A DNA stretch of 35,684 nt from an uncultured Clostridia bacterium (GCA_946185345.1 CAMHJC010000013.1:1-35684); one strand, 5' to 3'. Counted from the first letter of the stretch, positions 1 through 10,657 are shown. The notes: generated by a model from the letters alone, not told the origin. Translations and numbers: made by a program.

Positions 1-61
1 GACACAAAATATCCTCGCAAATAATTGTCTACTTTCAACCGAAAATTAGTATGAATAAATA

Positions 62-102
62 ATAAAGGAGCGCCGGACGAATGGATAAAGAACGTCCGGC
101 GC
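62..102 (-). terminator. Terminator of the atp operon
   Basis: A perfect 10-bp inverted repeat, GCGCCGGACG / CGTCCGGCGC with a 13-nt loop, begins 38 bases after the atpC stop. On the minus strand it is followed by TCCTTTATTATTT, which is U-rich but interrupted. Position and stem strength make it the likely intrinsic terminator of the ATP synthase transcript. Positions 1-60 show no gene. Confidence 0.75.
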
Positions 103-140
103 AGATCATATGGCTTTCACTTTTCTGTCTTTGAAAAAAA

Positions 141-2064
<1,924 letters not shown>

Positions 2065-2069
2065 AATCC

Positions 2070-2873
2070 TTATCGTCCGCTGCCTGCGACGATTTCGGTG
2101 ATTTCCTGGGTGATGGCTCCCTGACGGGCACGGTTGTAGGTAAGGCGCAGATCGTCGAGCATTTCCCTTGCGTTTCTGCCGGCGTTATCCATAGCCATGC
2201 GCCTTGCGGCGTTCTCGCAGGCGAAGCCTTCACGGACGCCCCACATCAGCATACCGTAAACGTATTCCACAACGGCGGCGTTCATCACGCTCACCTCGTC
2301 CGGCTCGAATTCAATGCCGCCGACACGCTCACCCTCGGTTTTTTCAAAGGGAAGCAGCCACTTGACCGAAGCGGTCTGCGTCATCATGGAGACGTATTTG
2401 GTGCAGACGATGCCCAGACGGTCGTACTGACCTTCGGCAAATTCATGGCAAAGACGCTCGGCAAGCTCATGTCCCTGCTCGCAGGTGTATCCGCCGCAGA
2501 GTGTCAACTGACCGCCGTAGCGTTCGCAGGCGCGTTTGCCGATACAGATTTTTTTGGAATCCGGAATTTCCTCCGCCGCACGGAACACGTTGGAATTGTA
2601 TCCGCCGCAGAGTCCTCTGTCGCCGGCGATGACAATCAGCCGGGTGCGGCCTTCGCCTTCGGCGCGCATGTAGGGACTGCGCTGACATTCGGCGCAGGAA
2701 GCGAGCGTATCGGTCACCGTGCGCAGCGCTTCGGCGTACTGACGGGCCTTTATCATTTCCTCGCTTGCCCTGTATATCTTTGACGAAGCCACCAGTCCCA
2801 TGGCGGAAGTCAGGTGCAGCATGGAGTCAACGCTGCGTATGCTCGAGCGAAGGCTTTTGATATCAGCACTCAC
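2070..2873 (-). CDS. atpG: ATP synthase F1 subunit gamma
   Basis: Rotor shaft of F1, transmitting torque between the c ring and the alpha3beta3 head. The 267-residue product starts MSADIKSLRSSIRSV and contains SAMGLVASSKIYRA, the conserved N-terminal helix. It ends ARQGAITQEITEIVAGSG, the C-terminal gamma signature. Length is slightly below the usual 280-290, with no sign of a frameshift. The start lies five bases after the atpA stop, so the two are probably coupled. After its stop comes repeat element A, then atpD. Confidence 0.95.
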   Translation of the reverse strand: MSADIKSLRSSIRSVDSMLHLTSAMGLVASSKIYRASEEMIKARQYAEALRTVTDTLASCAECQRSPYMRAEGEGRTRLIVIAGDRGLCGGYNSNVFRAAEEIPDSKKICIGKRACERYGGQLTLCGGYTCEQGHELAERLCHEFAEGQYDRLGIVCTKYVSMMTQTASVKWLLPFEKTEGERVGGIEFEPDEVSVMNAAVVEYVYGMLMWGVREGFACENAARRMAMDNAGRNAREMLDDLRLTYNRARQGAITQEITEIVAGSGR

Positions 2874-2878
2874 TTAAG

Positions 2879-4372
2879 TCACCTCCGCAAATCTTCCAGC
2901 AGTGATTTAAGCTCCTGAATATCGGAATCCTCAAAGTAATTGTGCTCGATTCTGTCGAGCCATTCGGCGTGTTTATCCTCCAGCAGAGCGAAAAGCTGCT
3001 GCTCGTAGTCGTGAACGTCCTTGACGGCGACTTCATTGAGATAGCCGTTGATGACGGCGTAGACGATGGCCACCTGACAGCCGGTGCGTATCGGAGAATT
3101 CTGCTTCTGTTTGAGCACCTCCACGATTCTCTCGCCGAGAGCGAGACGTGCCTTGGTGTCGGGGTCGAGATCGCTGCCGAACTGTGCGAAGGACTGCAGC
3201 TCACGGTACTGCGAATAGAGCAGTTTCAGCTCGCCGGCGACCTTCTTCATGCCCTTGAGCTGTGCCGAACCGCCGACACGGCTGACCGAAATACCCGGGT
3301 TGATGGCCGGAATGACGCCAGCGTGGAAGAGTTCGGTTTCAAGGAATATCTGTCCGTCCGTGATGGAGATGACGTTGGTCGGAATGTAGGCCGACACGTC
3401 GCCCTCCTGCGTTTCGATGATGGGAAGCGCCGTAATGGAGCCTCCGCCGTATTCGGGAGCCACACAGGCGGCTCTTTCGAGAAGTCGGGAGTGAAGGTAA
3501 AAAACGTCGCCGGGGTAGGCTTCACGTCCCGGAGGTCTGCGGATCAGCAGGGAAATGGCACGGTATGCCACGGCGTGCTTGGAGAGATCGTCGTAAATGA
3601 TCAGCACGTCTCTGCCCTGTTCACGGAAGTATTCCGCCATGGCGCAACCGGCATAGGGAGCGATGTATTGCAGCGGCGCGCTTTCGGAGGCGGAAGCCGA
3701 TACGATGATGGAGTAATCCATGGCGCCTTCGTCCATCAGCTTCTGCGCCAGCTGCACCACCGACGAATTCTTCTTGCCGATGGCGACATAAATGCACAGC
3801 ACGCCGGTGTTTTTCTGGTTGATGATGGTGTCGGAGGCGATCTCGGTCTTACCGGTCTGACGGTCGCCTATGAGCAGTTCACGCTGACCTCTGCCGATGG
3901 GGATCATGCTGTCGATCGCCTTGATGCCTGTCTGAAGCGGCACAGAAACGCTCTTGCGCTCGATGATGCCCGGAGCCTCGGCCTCAATGGGACGCATGGC
4001 GGCGTACTTGATCTCTCCCTTGCCGTCGATCGGCACACCGAGGGCGTTGACCACACGGCCGAGCATTTCCTCTCCGACCGGCACCGAAAGCACCTGTCCG
4101 GTGCGTCTGACGGTGGTGCCTTCGCAGATGTTGTTGGTATTGGCGAGAATGGCGACCGAAACGGTCTCTTCCTCGAGATTCTGGGCAAGACCGACGCTGC
4201 CGTCGCTGAATTCCAGCAGCTCGCCTGCCATACAGCTGCGAAGTCCGTAGACCGACGCGATGCCGTCGCCGACCATGACGACGGTGCCGGTCTCGGTCAT
4301 CTCTATTTTTGATTGGTAGTTTCTGATTTGTTCCTTCAGAATATTGCTGATTTCCTCAGGTTTTCTGTTCAT
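2879..4372 (-). CDS. atpA: ATP synthase F1 subunit alpha
   Basis: Non-catalytic nucleotide-binding alpha subunit of F1. The 497 residues contain an N-terminal beta-barrel ([17 protein letters not shown]), the Walker A loop GDRQTGKT at 169-176, [14 protein letters not shown] (Walker B region) and the alpha/beta signature [13 protein letters not shown]. The alpha-type N-terminal helix ([11 protein letters not shown]) distinguishes it from beta. The start ATG overlaps the atpH stop by four bases. Full length and normal. Confidence 0.97.
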   Translation of the reverse strand: MNRKPEEISNILKEQIRNYQSKIEMTETGTVVMVGDGIASVYGLRSCMAGELLEFSDGSVGLAQNLEEETVSVAILANTNNICEGTTVRRTGQVLSVPVGEEMLGRVVNALGVPIDGKGEIKYAAMRPIEAEAPGIIERKSVSVPLQTGIKAIDSMIPIGRGQRELLIGDRQTGKTEIASDTIINQKNTGVLCIYVAIGKKNSSVVQLAQKLMDEGAMDYSIIVSASASESAPLQYIAPYAGCAMAEYFREQGRDVLIIYDDLSKHAVAYRAISLLIRRPPGREAYPGDVFYLHSRLLERAACVAPEYGGGSITALPIIETQEGDVSAYIPTNVISITDGQIFLETELFHAGVIPAINPGISVSRVGGSAQLKGMKKVAGELKLLYSQYRELQSFAQFGSDLDPDTKARLALGERIVEVLKQKQNSPIRTGCQVAIVYAVINGYLNEVAVKDVHDYEQQLFALLEDKHAEWLDRIEHNYFEDSDIQELKSLLEDLRR

Positions 4373-4908
4373 TCGCCTATCACTTTCCTTACGTTTTTCA
4401 GCTTGGTTCTCAGGCTTCCGTCAATCCGCAGCCCTTCAATGTCCACTGTCACGCCGCCCAGCAGCTGCGGATCTGTGCGCCATCGGATATTGAGCTTCCG
4501 GCCGCTTAATGTCTCCAGTTTTGTCCTGAGACGCTGCTTCTGGTCGTCGCTGAGCGGAACGGCGCTGACAACTTCCGCACGGGCAAGGCCTGCGCTTTCG
4601 TTGTACATCTTTTCAAATTCCTCAGCGCATTCACTCAGCAGCCCTGCGCAGCCCTGCTCGCACAGCAGCGAGAGAAACGACATGGTGAATTCCGACAGCG
4701 AGCCTTCAAACGCCTGCCCGAGACTGCCCAGACGTTCCGATTTGGGTATCGCAGGAGCCGCCAGAAAGGCAGCGTATTCGGGTGCGCCCTCAAAAACGCT
4801 CTCGATCAGCCGCAGTTCCTCCAGCGTTTCCTTTTCGCTGTGGTTTTCCCGTGCCAGTGAATACAGGGCAGCGGCATAGTCCTTACTCGTTGCCCTCATA
4901 TTATTCAC
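4369..4908 (-). CDS. atpH: ATP synthase F1 subunit delta
   Basis: Delta subunit (OSCP family), linking the top of F1 to the peripheral stalk. The 179 residues start [19 protein letters not shown], with the conserved YAxALYxxA pattern of the family. The helical N-terminal domain is followed by a C-terminal part with [21 protein letters not shown], matching the classical GG-x-ID-S-x-xxL ending. It overlaps atpF by eight bases and atpA by four, a compact arrangement that suggests translational coupling. Confidence 0.92.
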   Translation of the reverse strand: MNNMRATSKDYAAALYSLARENHSEKETLEELRLIESVFEGAPEYAAFLAAPAIPKSERLGSLGQAFEGSLSEFTMSFLSLLCEQGCAGLLSECAEEFEKMYNESAGLARAEVVSAVPLSDDQKQRLRTKLETLSGRKLNIRWRTDPQLLGGVTVDIEGLRIDGSLRTKLKNVRKVIGE

Positions 4909-5398
4909 CTATTTCAGAAATGAATGAATCGATCAGATCGCTGTGATCCTCCGCATTGATCTCTCTGTCGAGAATCTTCCCGGCGAGAATGACCGACACA
5001 TCGGCGATCTGGGTCTTGATATCGTCCTCTGCTCTGCGGCGTTCGGCCTCGGCTTCCGCCCTGGCGCGGCTGATCATGCGGTCGGCACGCTCCTTGGTTT
5101 CGCCCAGAATGGCGCTGCTCTGACGGTTGGCGCTTTCCACGGCGCTGCTGACGATGCCTGCCGCCTCCTGATCGGCCGCGGCCATCTTCTCATTCCACTC
5201 GGCCTGCGCCTTAAGCGCCTCGCTCTTTGCCTCGTCGGCGTCGTGATAGCGGGAATCAATCGCCGCCTGACGCTCGGCAAGTACCTTCTTGACCGGCTTG
5301 TAGAGGAATTTTTTGAGCATGAGATAGAGTATCAGCAGATTGCAGAGTGATATGACGATATGCCAGATATTAATGGAAATGATATCCAATGACTGCAT
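4901..5398 (-). CDS. atpF: ATP synthase Fo subunit b
   Basis: Peripheral stalk subunit b. The 165 residues have one N-terminal membrane segment at about residues 10-29 (IWHIVISLCNLLILYLMLKK), then a long charged, Ala-rich helix likely to form a coiled coil (ERQAAIDSRYHDADEAKSEAL and onward). This is the standard layout and length for b. It lies between atpE and atpH, overlapping the latter by eight bases. Confidence 0.93.
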   Translation of the reverse strand: MQSLDIISINIWHIVISLCNLLILYLMLKKFLYKPVKKVLAERQAAIDSRYHDADEAKSEALKAQAEWNEKMAAADQEAAGIVSSAVESANRQSSAILGETKERADRMISRARAEAEAERRRAEDDIKTQIADVSVILAGKILDREINAEDHSDLIDSFISEIGE

Positions 5399-5427
5399 AC
5401 TTCGTCACCTCGAATTTTTTATAAAGG

Positions 5428-5715
5428 TTATTTGCCGACTGCTTTCAACAGAATATCGACAAGAAGATTAGGCGCAACGAAGATCAGCAGGATGGCGATA
5501 ACCAGAGCGTAAAGACCGGTGGTCTCCGCGACGGCGCAGCCCATAAGCATGGTCGAAGTGACATCGCCCTTTGATTCCGGCTGTCTGCCGATGGCTTCAC
5601 AGGCGGCGGCAACGGCGTTGCCTTCACCTATACCGGGGCCGATACCGGCGATCATGGCCGCTCCTGCGCCGAGTGCGCAGCATCCGAGAATAATACCGAT
5701 TGCAAGTTCCAACAT
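5428..5715 (-). CDS. atpE: ATP synthase Fo subunit c with a two-carboxylate, Na+-type site
   Basis: Rotor-ring subunit c, 95 residues and two membrane helices joined by the polar loop GRQPESKGD. Helix 1 has GPGIGEG with Glu31 where the Ilyobacter tartaricus Na+ rotor has Gln32. Helix 2 has VAETTGLY with Glu64, preceded by Val62 and followed by Thr65, Thr66 and Tyr69. These match, shifted by one, the known Na+ ligands and hydrogen-bonding residues (V63, E65, S66, T67, Y70). The Glu31/Glu64 pair matches the two-carboxylate rotor described for Fusobacterium nucleatum (E32/E65). Na+ coupling is therefore the best inference, not proven. The gene starts one base after the atpB stop; its ribosome site (TTGGAGGT) lies in the end of atpB. 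Confidence 0.95.
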   Translation of the reverse strand: MLELAIGIILGCCALGAGAAMIAGIGPGIGEGNAVAAACEAIGRQPESKGDVTSTMLMGCAVAETTGLYALVIAILLIFVAPNLLVDILLKAVGK

Positions 5716-5716
5716 G

Positions 5717-6640
5717 TTAAATTACCTCCAAGTTTTTGATTGATGTTTTTTTGCTTGCCTTTTTTGTCTTTTGCTTCTGTTTTTTGAAATAATCCTCTGC
5801 GGGGAAGCCGCCCGCAACATACAGCATCGTCAGCATGGCGAAGATGAACGCCTGGAGACATCCGCTGAATATGTCAAAGTAAACCGAGAACACCGCCGGA
5901 AGTCCTATCCGGAAAAGCGGTATTTCTCCTAAGAATCCCGGCAGCCAGCCGAGAATCAGTCTGGAAAGCCCCTGCAGGGCGGTTGCCAGCAGCACCGAAA
6001 TGACCGTGCCGGAGAGAATATTGCCGTAATGACGGAAGGCCATCGAGACCGGCGTGGCAAATTCGCTGATCACGTTGAGCGGAGCGAGGAACGGCACCGG
6101 CTCGGCAAAGCTCTTTAAGTAGCGTATCGGGCCGCACTTCATCTTGTAATAGGTGATGAGGATAAATACCAGTATCGCCCAGCCTGCCGTGACATTGAGG
6201 TCGGAGGTCGGCGGAAAGAGTCCGGTCAGCGACAGCAGGCTCGAGAAGGCAGACAGTCCGAGAACCGCTCCGATAAACGGGGCGAAATCGGCGAAATATT
6301 CGCCCATGTTGCCCTTCACGAGCTTCTCGGTCTGCTCCACGATCCATTCGGCCAGATGCTGGCGCTTCCTATCGGGAATCGCCTTGAGTCCGTGTGTCAG
6401 GTAAAGGCAGATGAAGAGCAGCGAAAACATCACAAGCCACTGATTGACCTGCGTCTCGGTGATCGGCAGTCCCCCGAGCGGCAACGGCAGCGTAAAGAAG
6501 ATATGCGCTCCCGAAATCTCCACGCCTTCCGCGGCGGGAATCAGCAGAATCTTCAGCAGCGCTCCGACTGCAATGGGGAGAATCATACCCCCAATTAGAA
6601 GCGCGTCGGTCAGTTTAGGGTTCAATTTTTGTTTTTCCAT
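5717..6640 (-). CDS. atpB: ATP synthase Fo subunit a
   Basis: Membrane stator subunit a, which forms the ion half-channels against the c ring. The 307-residue protein (start MEKQKLNPKL at 6640, preceded by AAGGAAAAA) has several hydrophobic segments. The conserved helix is FRHYGNILSGTVISVLL, with the essential Arg at residue 203. The track ORF starts 26 codons earlier, in a heptad-repeat spacer, so the upstream start is rejected. The segment between helices 2 and 3 (DRKRQHLAEWIVEQTEKLVKG) matches the a-subunit cytoplasmic loop. Comparing this gene with Na+-type a subunits would help test the coupling ion suggested by atpE. Confidence 0.93.
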   Translation of the reverse strand: MEKQKLNPKLTDALLIGGMILPIAVGALLKILLIPAAEGVEISGAHIFFTLPLPLGGLPITETQVNQWLVMFSLLFICLYLTHGLKAIPDRKRQHLAEWIVEQTEKLVKGNMGEYFADFAPFIGAVLGLSAFSSLLSLTGLFPPTSDLNVTAGWAILVFILITYYKMKCGPIRYLKSFAEPVPFLAPLNVISEFATPVSMAFRHYGNILSGTVISVLLATALQGLSRLILGWLPGFLGEIPLFRIGLPAVFSVYFDIFSGCLQAFIFAMLTMLYVAGGFPAEDYFKKQKQKTKKASKKTSIKNLEVI

Positions 6641-6669
6641 TTTTTCCTTAACACAACCCTTCAGAAAAA

Positions 6670-6730
6670 AAGAATAACGAATAAAGAATAAAGAATAGTG
6701 AATAATGTCGGAAGGCACATTCGCGCCTTG
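6670..6730. repeat. Heptad-repeat element, small copy G (atpI-atpB spacer)
   Basis: Five consecutive seven-base units of GAATAAA type (GAATAAC, GAATAAA, GAATAAA, GAATAGT, GAATAAT) followed by the short inverted repeat AAGGC..GCCTT. This is a reduced version of the larger elements elsewhere in the window. Confidence 0.65.
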
Positions 6731-6739
6731 GAATATAGA

Positions 6740-7138
6740 TTATTGCTTTTTCTTATCCAGAAAGGGTCTTATCATGACAGCGATTCTCGGAAAGAACAGC
6801 GGAATAATGACGGCGTAGCCGTTGAAACAGGGCAGCACGAATCCCAGAACCGCCACTACCACCTGCATCAGGAGCCGCATGGTCTGGGAGAATTTCATCA
6901 GGTCGGCGGCCGGCTTTTTTTCTCTGGTGACAGCCTTCTGCACCGTGATTGCCATGAGGAAGAAATTGCCGGCGGCGGTCACCGCTCCCAGAAGGTTGCC
7001 CAGCAGCACGGTGTGGTCCCAGTGCCTTGCGATCAGGAATCCCGCCTGTAAGAACAGACTCAGAATTCCCGTGACGGCCGCTATGTAAAGACTTTCTTTT
7101 TTGACCGTCGGGTCGATATCCCTGAACCATTTTTGCAA
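6740..7138 (-). CDS. atpI: ATP synthase subunit I-like membrane protein
   Basis: Small protein of about 132 residues with four hydrophobic stretches (SLYIAAVTGILSLFLQAGFLIA; LLGNLLGAVTAAGNFFLMAI; MRLLMQVVVAVLGFVLPCFNG; AVIIPLFFPRIAVMI). Position as the first gene before atpB, size and topology fit AtpI, an accessory factor proposed to help c-ring assembly or Mg2+ uptake. The family is weakly conserved in sequence, so the call rests largely on context. The track start ATG (7162) lies upstream of the only good ribosome site (GGAAAGGAGGG). A TTG at 7138, nine bases past that site, is the more likely start. Confidence 0.7.
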   Translation of the reverse strand: MQKWFRDIDPTVKKESLYIAAVTGILSLFLQAGFLIARHWDHTVLLGNLLGAVTAAGNFFLMAITVQKAVTREKKPAADLMKFSQTMRLLMQVVVAVLGFVLPCFNGYAVIIPLFFPRIAVMIRPFLDKKKQ

Positions 7139-7182
7139 CCGACACACCCTCCTTTCCCGCAAAATGCCGGTTAATCCGGATT

Positions 7183-7211
7183 ATTATATATGATTTTGCG
7201 CTTCAAATCAA
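7183..7211 (-). promoter_or_regulatory. Sigma-A-type promoter of the atp operon
   Basis: On the minus strand TTGATT, 17 bases, TATAAT. It is placed 45 bases upstream of the proposed atpI start, giving a short leader. It lies between the DUF6273-like gene and atpI, so the ATP synthase genes can be transcribed independently. Confidence 0.75.
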
Positions 7212-7243
7212 TAAAGTTATTGTAAACAATTTTGAGGTTTTTG

Positions 7244-7912
7244 TTATGCCAGATGCAGCCAGAGCGCCGGACGGACATAGACATGGCATCGTTCCACGCT
7301 GTAACCGTTGAGTTGAATGCCGCCGTCTGCGTGTACGTACGCGGCAAGATGACTGATATCGCCGGGCGAACGGAGCCACCATTCACCGGTTTTATTACCG
7401 TTTCTCAGTGAACGAATACAGCCTGTATAAGCGGCACCCCGTTTTATGGCATATTCAGTCGGCGTCGCCTTGCGGTCGTAATGACTTCTGAAATACCGCT
7501 GTGCCTCCTCAATGCTGAGGACGAAAACACGGTCCAGTGTGGGAAGGCCGCCATAGGTGCCGTATTCGGGATTGTTCGGGTTCTGATTGGTTACGGCCGC
7601 AATTCTTGCCTGTTCTGCGCTGTTGAAAGCCATGCCGGTAAAATCATCGTTCAGCCATTCTCTGAGCGTGCAGGTTTCCCATGTTTTGTTGGTATTAATC
7701 ATATGATATTTCACGCAGTCAATCAGCTTGTCGGTAATCAGCAGCGCTCTGCTGTTTTCCACTGCCAATACACGCCAGATCAGCGGTTCCACTTCGCCGC
7801 TTTCGCCCTGCGGATACCGGCCGAAGGGGATTTTGTCGCCTGTGCGCAAATGCGGGTCGGAAGCCGGAAGAGATACCGGCGTTTCCGTTCTTTTTTCATT
7901 ATCCGCCATCAT
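7244..7912 (-). CDS. DUF6273-like domain protein of unknown function
   Basis: A 222-residue soluble protein with no signal peptide or membrane segment. The features are a GDKIPFGRYPQ start, IWRVLAVENSRALLITD, LREWLNDDF, WWLRSPG and the C-terminal VRPALWL. These are typical of the DUF6273 family, common in gut Clostridia and often found at the C-terminus of zinc-ribbon or membrane proteins. Function unknown; the fold is possibly related to C-type lectin/formylglycine-generating-type domains, which is inference. It has its own promoter. The ribosome site GGGAGTG precedes two adjacent ATGs; the first is used here. No terminator is seen before the atp promoter. Confidence 0.8.
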   Translation of the reverse strand: MMADNEKRTETPVSLPASDPHLRTGDKIPFGRYPQGESGEVEPLIWRVLAVENSRALLITDKLIDCVKYHMINTNKTWETCTLREWLNDDFTGMAFNSAEQARIAAVTNQNPNNPEYGTYGGLPTLDRVFVLSIEEAQRYFRSHYDRKATPTEYAIKRGAAYTGCIRSLRNGNKTGEWWLRSPGDISHLAAYVHADGGIQLNGYSVERCHVYVRPALWLHLA

Positions 7913-7943
7913 GCTTCACTCCCAATCTGAAGATTTGAGCTAT

Positions 7944-7972
7944 ATTATAGCATATTTTCCTCCGCAATTCAA
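7944..7972 (-). promoter_or_regulatory. Promoter of the DUF6273-like gene
   Basis: Minus strand TTGAAT, 17 bases, TATAAT, ending 32 bases upstream of the ATG. Both hexamers and spacing fit a housekeeping sigma factor. It diverges from the yicC promoter at 8177-8206. The spacer 7973-8176 between them holds no convincing gene, only a GC-rich imperfect inverted repeat (GGCCCGGCA / TTGCCCGGCC) near 8105-8130. Confidence 0.7.
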
Positions 7973-8176
7973 CCGTTCAGCTTCATTTGCAGGGAATATT
8001 CTAACCGAAAATCCCCCGATGGATCAACCGTCATATGCCCTGTATATGCACAAAAATCAGACAAAGCGGCGGAATTTGTCTGAATGATTCTCCCCGAATC
8101 GCCGGCCCGGCAGCCGCCTTGCCCGGCCCTGACACAAAAGTATATGCCGATGCTTTGATTAAGTCTCCCGAAAGTA

Positions 8177-8206
8177 TTGACAACACAAGGCAAAAACTGC
8201 TATAAT
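8177..8206 (+). promoter_or_regulatory. Promoter of the yicC-thiN gene run
   Basis: TTGACA, 18 bases, TATAAT, a near-consensus sigma-A promoter. Initiation near 8213 gives an 80-base leader before yicC. It is the only strong promoter seen for the long downstream housekeeping run, although internal promoters cannot be excluded. Confidence 0.85.
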
Positions 8207-8253
8207 GTAATTTACAGAAATATATTACCCGATATATTTGCAACTGAATAATC

Positions 8254-8276
8254 GCGGATTTTGGGCAATTATCCGC
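8254..8276 (+). other. Hairpin in the yicC leader
   Basis: GCGGAT / ATCCGC inverted repeat with an 11-base loop, directly before the ribosome site AAAGGACGG. It could occlude or stabilise the 5' end of the message. There is no U-run, so it is not a terminator. Confidence 0.4.
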
Positions 8277-8293
8277 ATGAAAGGACGGAACGT

Positions 8294-9172
8294 ATGGTAA
8301 GAAGCATGACGGGCTACGGTCACGCTCAGGCAACCCTTCACGGCAGGGATATTTCCGTGGAAATACGGTCTGTGAACCATAAATATTTTGATTTTTCGGT
8401 GAGGACTCCCAGGGGATATTCCTTTGTGGAGGACAAAATAAGAAATTTTGTCAAGGAACGTGTTTCGAGGGGAAAGATTGATGTATATGTCACCATACTG
8501 ACCGTTGAGGAAACGGCGGCGCAGGTGATTCTCAACAAGCCGCTTGCCGAGGGCTACATCAGGGCATTGCGTGAGCTGTCACAGGAATTCGGTCTGACAG
8601 ACGATATTTCGGTGTCGAGCGTGGCGAGATATACCGATATCTTCACGGTCAAGAAACAGGAACAGGACGAGAACGAGGTCTGGAACGACCTTTCGGCGGT
8701 GCTCGGCGAGGCGGTGGAGCATTTCATCGCCATGCGTGAAACCGAAGGCATAAAGCTGCGTGACGATGTGATGAGCCGCATGCAGCACATTCTCGGCGTG
8801 GTCGGACAGATCGAGCAGCTTTCTCCCCAGACGCTGGAGAATTACACCGCAAGGCTCCGCGCCAAAATCGAGGAATTGAAGGGGGACGCCTCCATCGACG
8901 AGCAGCGACTGCTCACCGAGATAGCGATCTTTGCCGACAAAATCGCCGTGGACGAGGAAACCGTCCGTCTCAGAAGCCACTTCGACCAGATGAACAGCAT
9001 GCTCGCCTCGGGTCAGGCCGTCGGACGCAAGCTGGACTTCATCGTCCAGGAAATGAACCGGGAAGCCAACACCATCGGCTCCAAGTGCCAGAATTCCGAC
9101 ATCGCTCACCTCGTGGTGGAAATCAAAGCCGAAATCGAAAAGATCCGCGAACAGATACAAAACATTGAATAA
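8294..9172 (+). CDS. yicC: YicC/YloC family endoribonuclease
   Basis: A 292-residue protein beginning MVRSMTGYGHAQ, the hallmark of the YicC/YloC family, and ending with the DUF1732-type region VQEMNREANTIGSKCQNSDI..VVEIKAEIEKIREQIQNIE. Family members are endoribonucleases implicated in RNA turnover. The track ORF starts 11 codons earlier; the ATG at 8294 with AAGGACGG upstream gives the conserved N-terminus. As in B. subtilis (yloC), it heads the remA-gmk-rpoZ group. Confidence 0.92.
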   Translation: MVRSMTGYGHAQATLHGRDISVEIRSVNHKYFDFSVRTPRGYSFVEDKIRNFVKERVSRGKIDVYVTILTVEETAAQVILNKPLAEGYIRALRELSQEFGLTDDISVSSVARYTDIFTVKKQEQDENEVWNDLSAVLGEAVEHFIAMRETEGIKLRDDVMSRMQHILGVVGQIEQLSPQTLENYTARLRAKIEELKGDASIDEQRLLTEIAIFADKIAVDEETVRLRSHFDQMNSMLASGQAVGRKLDFIVQEMNREANTIGSKCQNSDIAHLVVEIKAEIEKIREQIQNIE

Positions 9173-9362
9173 AGTGTGGAGTGTGGAGTTAATGAAGGCG
9201 CAAAGCGCCTTGAAATGTAACGCTCACATTCGTTCGCTTTTGAAAATAGGCTGATAATATCTTTTTAAGCGAGCTTGCGAGCGCTGTTTTCAAGCCCGCA
9301 GGGCTTCCGCAACTATTATTTATTCTTTATTCTTTATTCTCTAATCTCTATTCTCTATCTAA
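9173..9362. repeat. Palindromic heptad-repeat element, copy B (yicC-remA spacer)
   Basis: Starts immediately after the yicC stop with GTGTGGAGTGTGGAGTT. It continues with AAGGCGCaaaGCGCCTT, ACGCTCACATTCGTTCGC, an inverted arm GCGAGCTTGCGAGCGC, a small AAGCCCgcaGGGCTT hairpin, and a TTTATTC/TCTATTC heptad tract of about six units. It mixes the TGGAGTG and GAATAAA heptad classes on its two sides. Confidence 0.8.
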
Positions 9363-9379
9363 TCATGGGAGGTAACAGA

Positions 9380-9670
9380 ATGAAGCTGATCAACGTAGGC
9401 TACGGTAATATGGTGGCCGTCAGCCATATCATAGCGATAGTGAGTCCCGATTCCGCTCCGATCAAGCGCATGGTGCAGGACGCCAAGGAACGCGGCACCG
9501 CCATTGACGCCACCTTCGGGAGACGTACCAAGGCGGTCATTATCACCGACAGCGACCACGTCATTCTCTCTGCCATACAGCCCAAACATATCGCCGGCAG
9601 AGTGGATAACCGTGAGGACTCCGCACAGGATAATTTTGAAGAAAGTGAGGAACAAGATTCTGATGAATAA
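9380..9670 (+). CDS. remA: Extracellular matrix regulator RemA family (DUF370)
   Basis: A 96-residue protein with [20 protein letters not shown] and the [23 protein letters not shown] core, diagnostic of the DUF370/RemA family. In B. subtilis RemA is a DNA-binding activator of biofilm matrix and osmoprotection genes, acting as a ring-like oligomer. Its role in Clostridia is less clear. The C-terminal tail is acidic ([10 protein letters not shown]). The start at 9380 has a perfect GGGAGGT site; the track start upstream lies in repeat B. It overlaps gmk by eight bases. Confidence 0.9.
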   Translation: MKLINVGYGNMVAVSHIIAIVSPDSAPIKRMVQDAKERGTAIDATFGRRTKAVIITDSDHVILSAIQPKHIAGRVDNREDSAQDNFEESEEQDSDE

Positions 9671-10328
9671 CGAAAACAACCCGATCAACCCAAAAAACAA
9701 CGCCAAGGGCCTGATCATCATCGTGTCCGGCCCGTCCGCTTCGGGCAAGGGAACGGTGGTCAGCCGTGCGCTGGAAAAAGCCGACGACGCCAGAGTGGAC
9801 GTGCAGCTCTCGATATCCATGACCACAAGGGGCATCGGCAAAAACGAAGTCGACGGCGAGACGTATTATTATGTCTCCAAGGAGGATTTTGAGAAGAATA
9901 TTGCCGACAATAACCTTGTGGAATACAACAGCTACGCCGGCGAATATTACGGCACGCCGAAGGATAAGCTGGAAAACTGGCTGAACCGAGGCAGCAGCGT
10001 GATTCTGGAAATTGACGTCAACGGCGCCCGGCAGGTGCTCGAACAGTATCCCGAAGCGGTGACGGTCTACATTCTGCCGCCTTCCTTCCAGGAACTGGAA
10101 TACCGCCTGAGAAGCAGAGGCCGTGACACCGAGGAGAAAATCAGATACCGCCTTGCCAAGGGCCGGGACGAGATTCCCGAAGCGCACTGGTACGATTATA
10201 TACTGGTAAACGAAATCATCGAGGAGTCGGCTGACGACCTGCTCAGCATCATAAAGGCCGAGCAGAAAAGCCGCAGACGCATAGAATACAAAATTGACGA
10301 GGTGCTTGCAACTTATGGAGAAGATTAA
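9663..10328 (+). CDS. gmk: Guanylate kinase
   Basis: Converts GMP and ATP to GDP and ADP in purine nucleotide supply. The 221-residue protein carries the P-loop GPSASGKGT (residues 23-31), the GMP-binding region ([36 protein letters not shown]) and [12 protein letters not shown]. The track ORF is extended into remA; the ATG at 9663 overlaps the remA end. Its 3' end overlaps rpoZ by 14 bases, as in the conserved gmk-rpoZ pair of Firmicutes. Confidence 0.96.
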   Translation: MNNENNPINPKNNAKGLIIIVSGPSASGKGTVVSRALEKADDARVDVQLSISMTTRGIGKNEVDGETYYYVSKEDFEKNIADNNLVEYNSYAGEYYGTPKDKLENWLNRGSSVILEIDVNGARQVLEQYPEAVTVYILPPSFQELEYRLRSRGRDTEEKIRYRLAKGRDEIPEAHWYDYILVNEIIEESADDLLSIIKAEQKSRRRIEYKIDEVLATYGED

Positions 10329-10617
10329 CAGAACAATTGACGATATTTTTGAGATGTCCGACAGCAGATATTCGCTGGTCAACGCCATCAGCAAAAAGGC
10401 AAGGGAGATTGCCGACGAAGCCGAATCCAACAACGACGTGCTTTACCGCAAGCCGGTGAATATGGTCATTGACCGCCTGCTGGACGGCAGAGCCACCATC
10501 GAGCATATCGAGCCGGAAGAAGAGGAACATCATGCCCACGATCTTCCGATGCAGGCCGTGAGCTACACCATGGCTTCCGAGGATGACGAGCAGCCCTATT
10601 CCGAAGGCGATGAATGA
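10315..10617 (+). CDS. rpoZ: RNA polymerase subunit omega
   Basis: Small RNA polymerase subunit that helps beta' folding and assembly. The 100-residue product has the omega core SRYSLVNAISKKAREIADEAE and KPVNMVIDRLLDGRATIE, then an acidic tail. The start at 10315 lies inside the end of gmk. In B. subtilis coaBC follows rpoZ; here priA follows directly after 40 bases. Confidence 0.9.
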   Translation: MEKINRTIDDIFEMSDSRYSLVNAISKKAREIADEAESNNDVLYRKPVNMVIDRLLDGRATIEHIEPEEEEHHAHDLPMQAVSYTMASEDDEQPYSEGDE

Positions 10618-10657
10618 CCGGCAATGACCTGTTCCGGGCGGAAGGCGGTGACTGCTT

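Noticed and set aside
2942-4312. 456-codon plus-strand ORF opposite atpA
   Set aside because: Antisense shadow of atpA.
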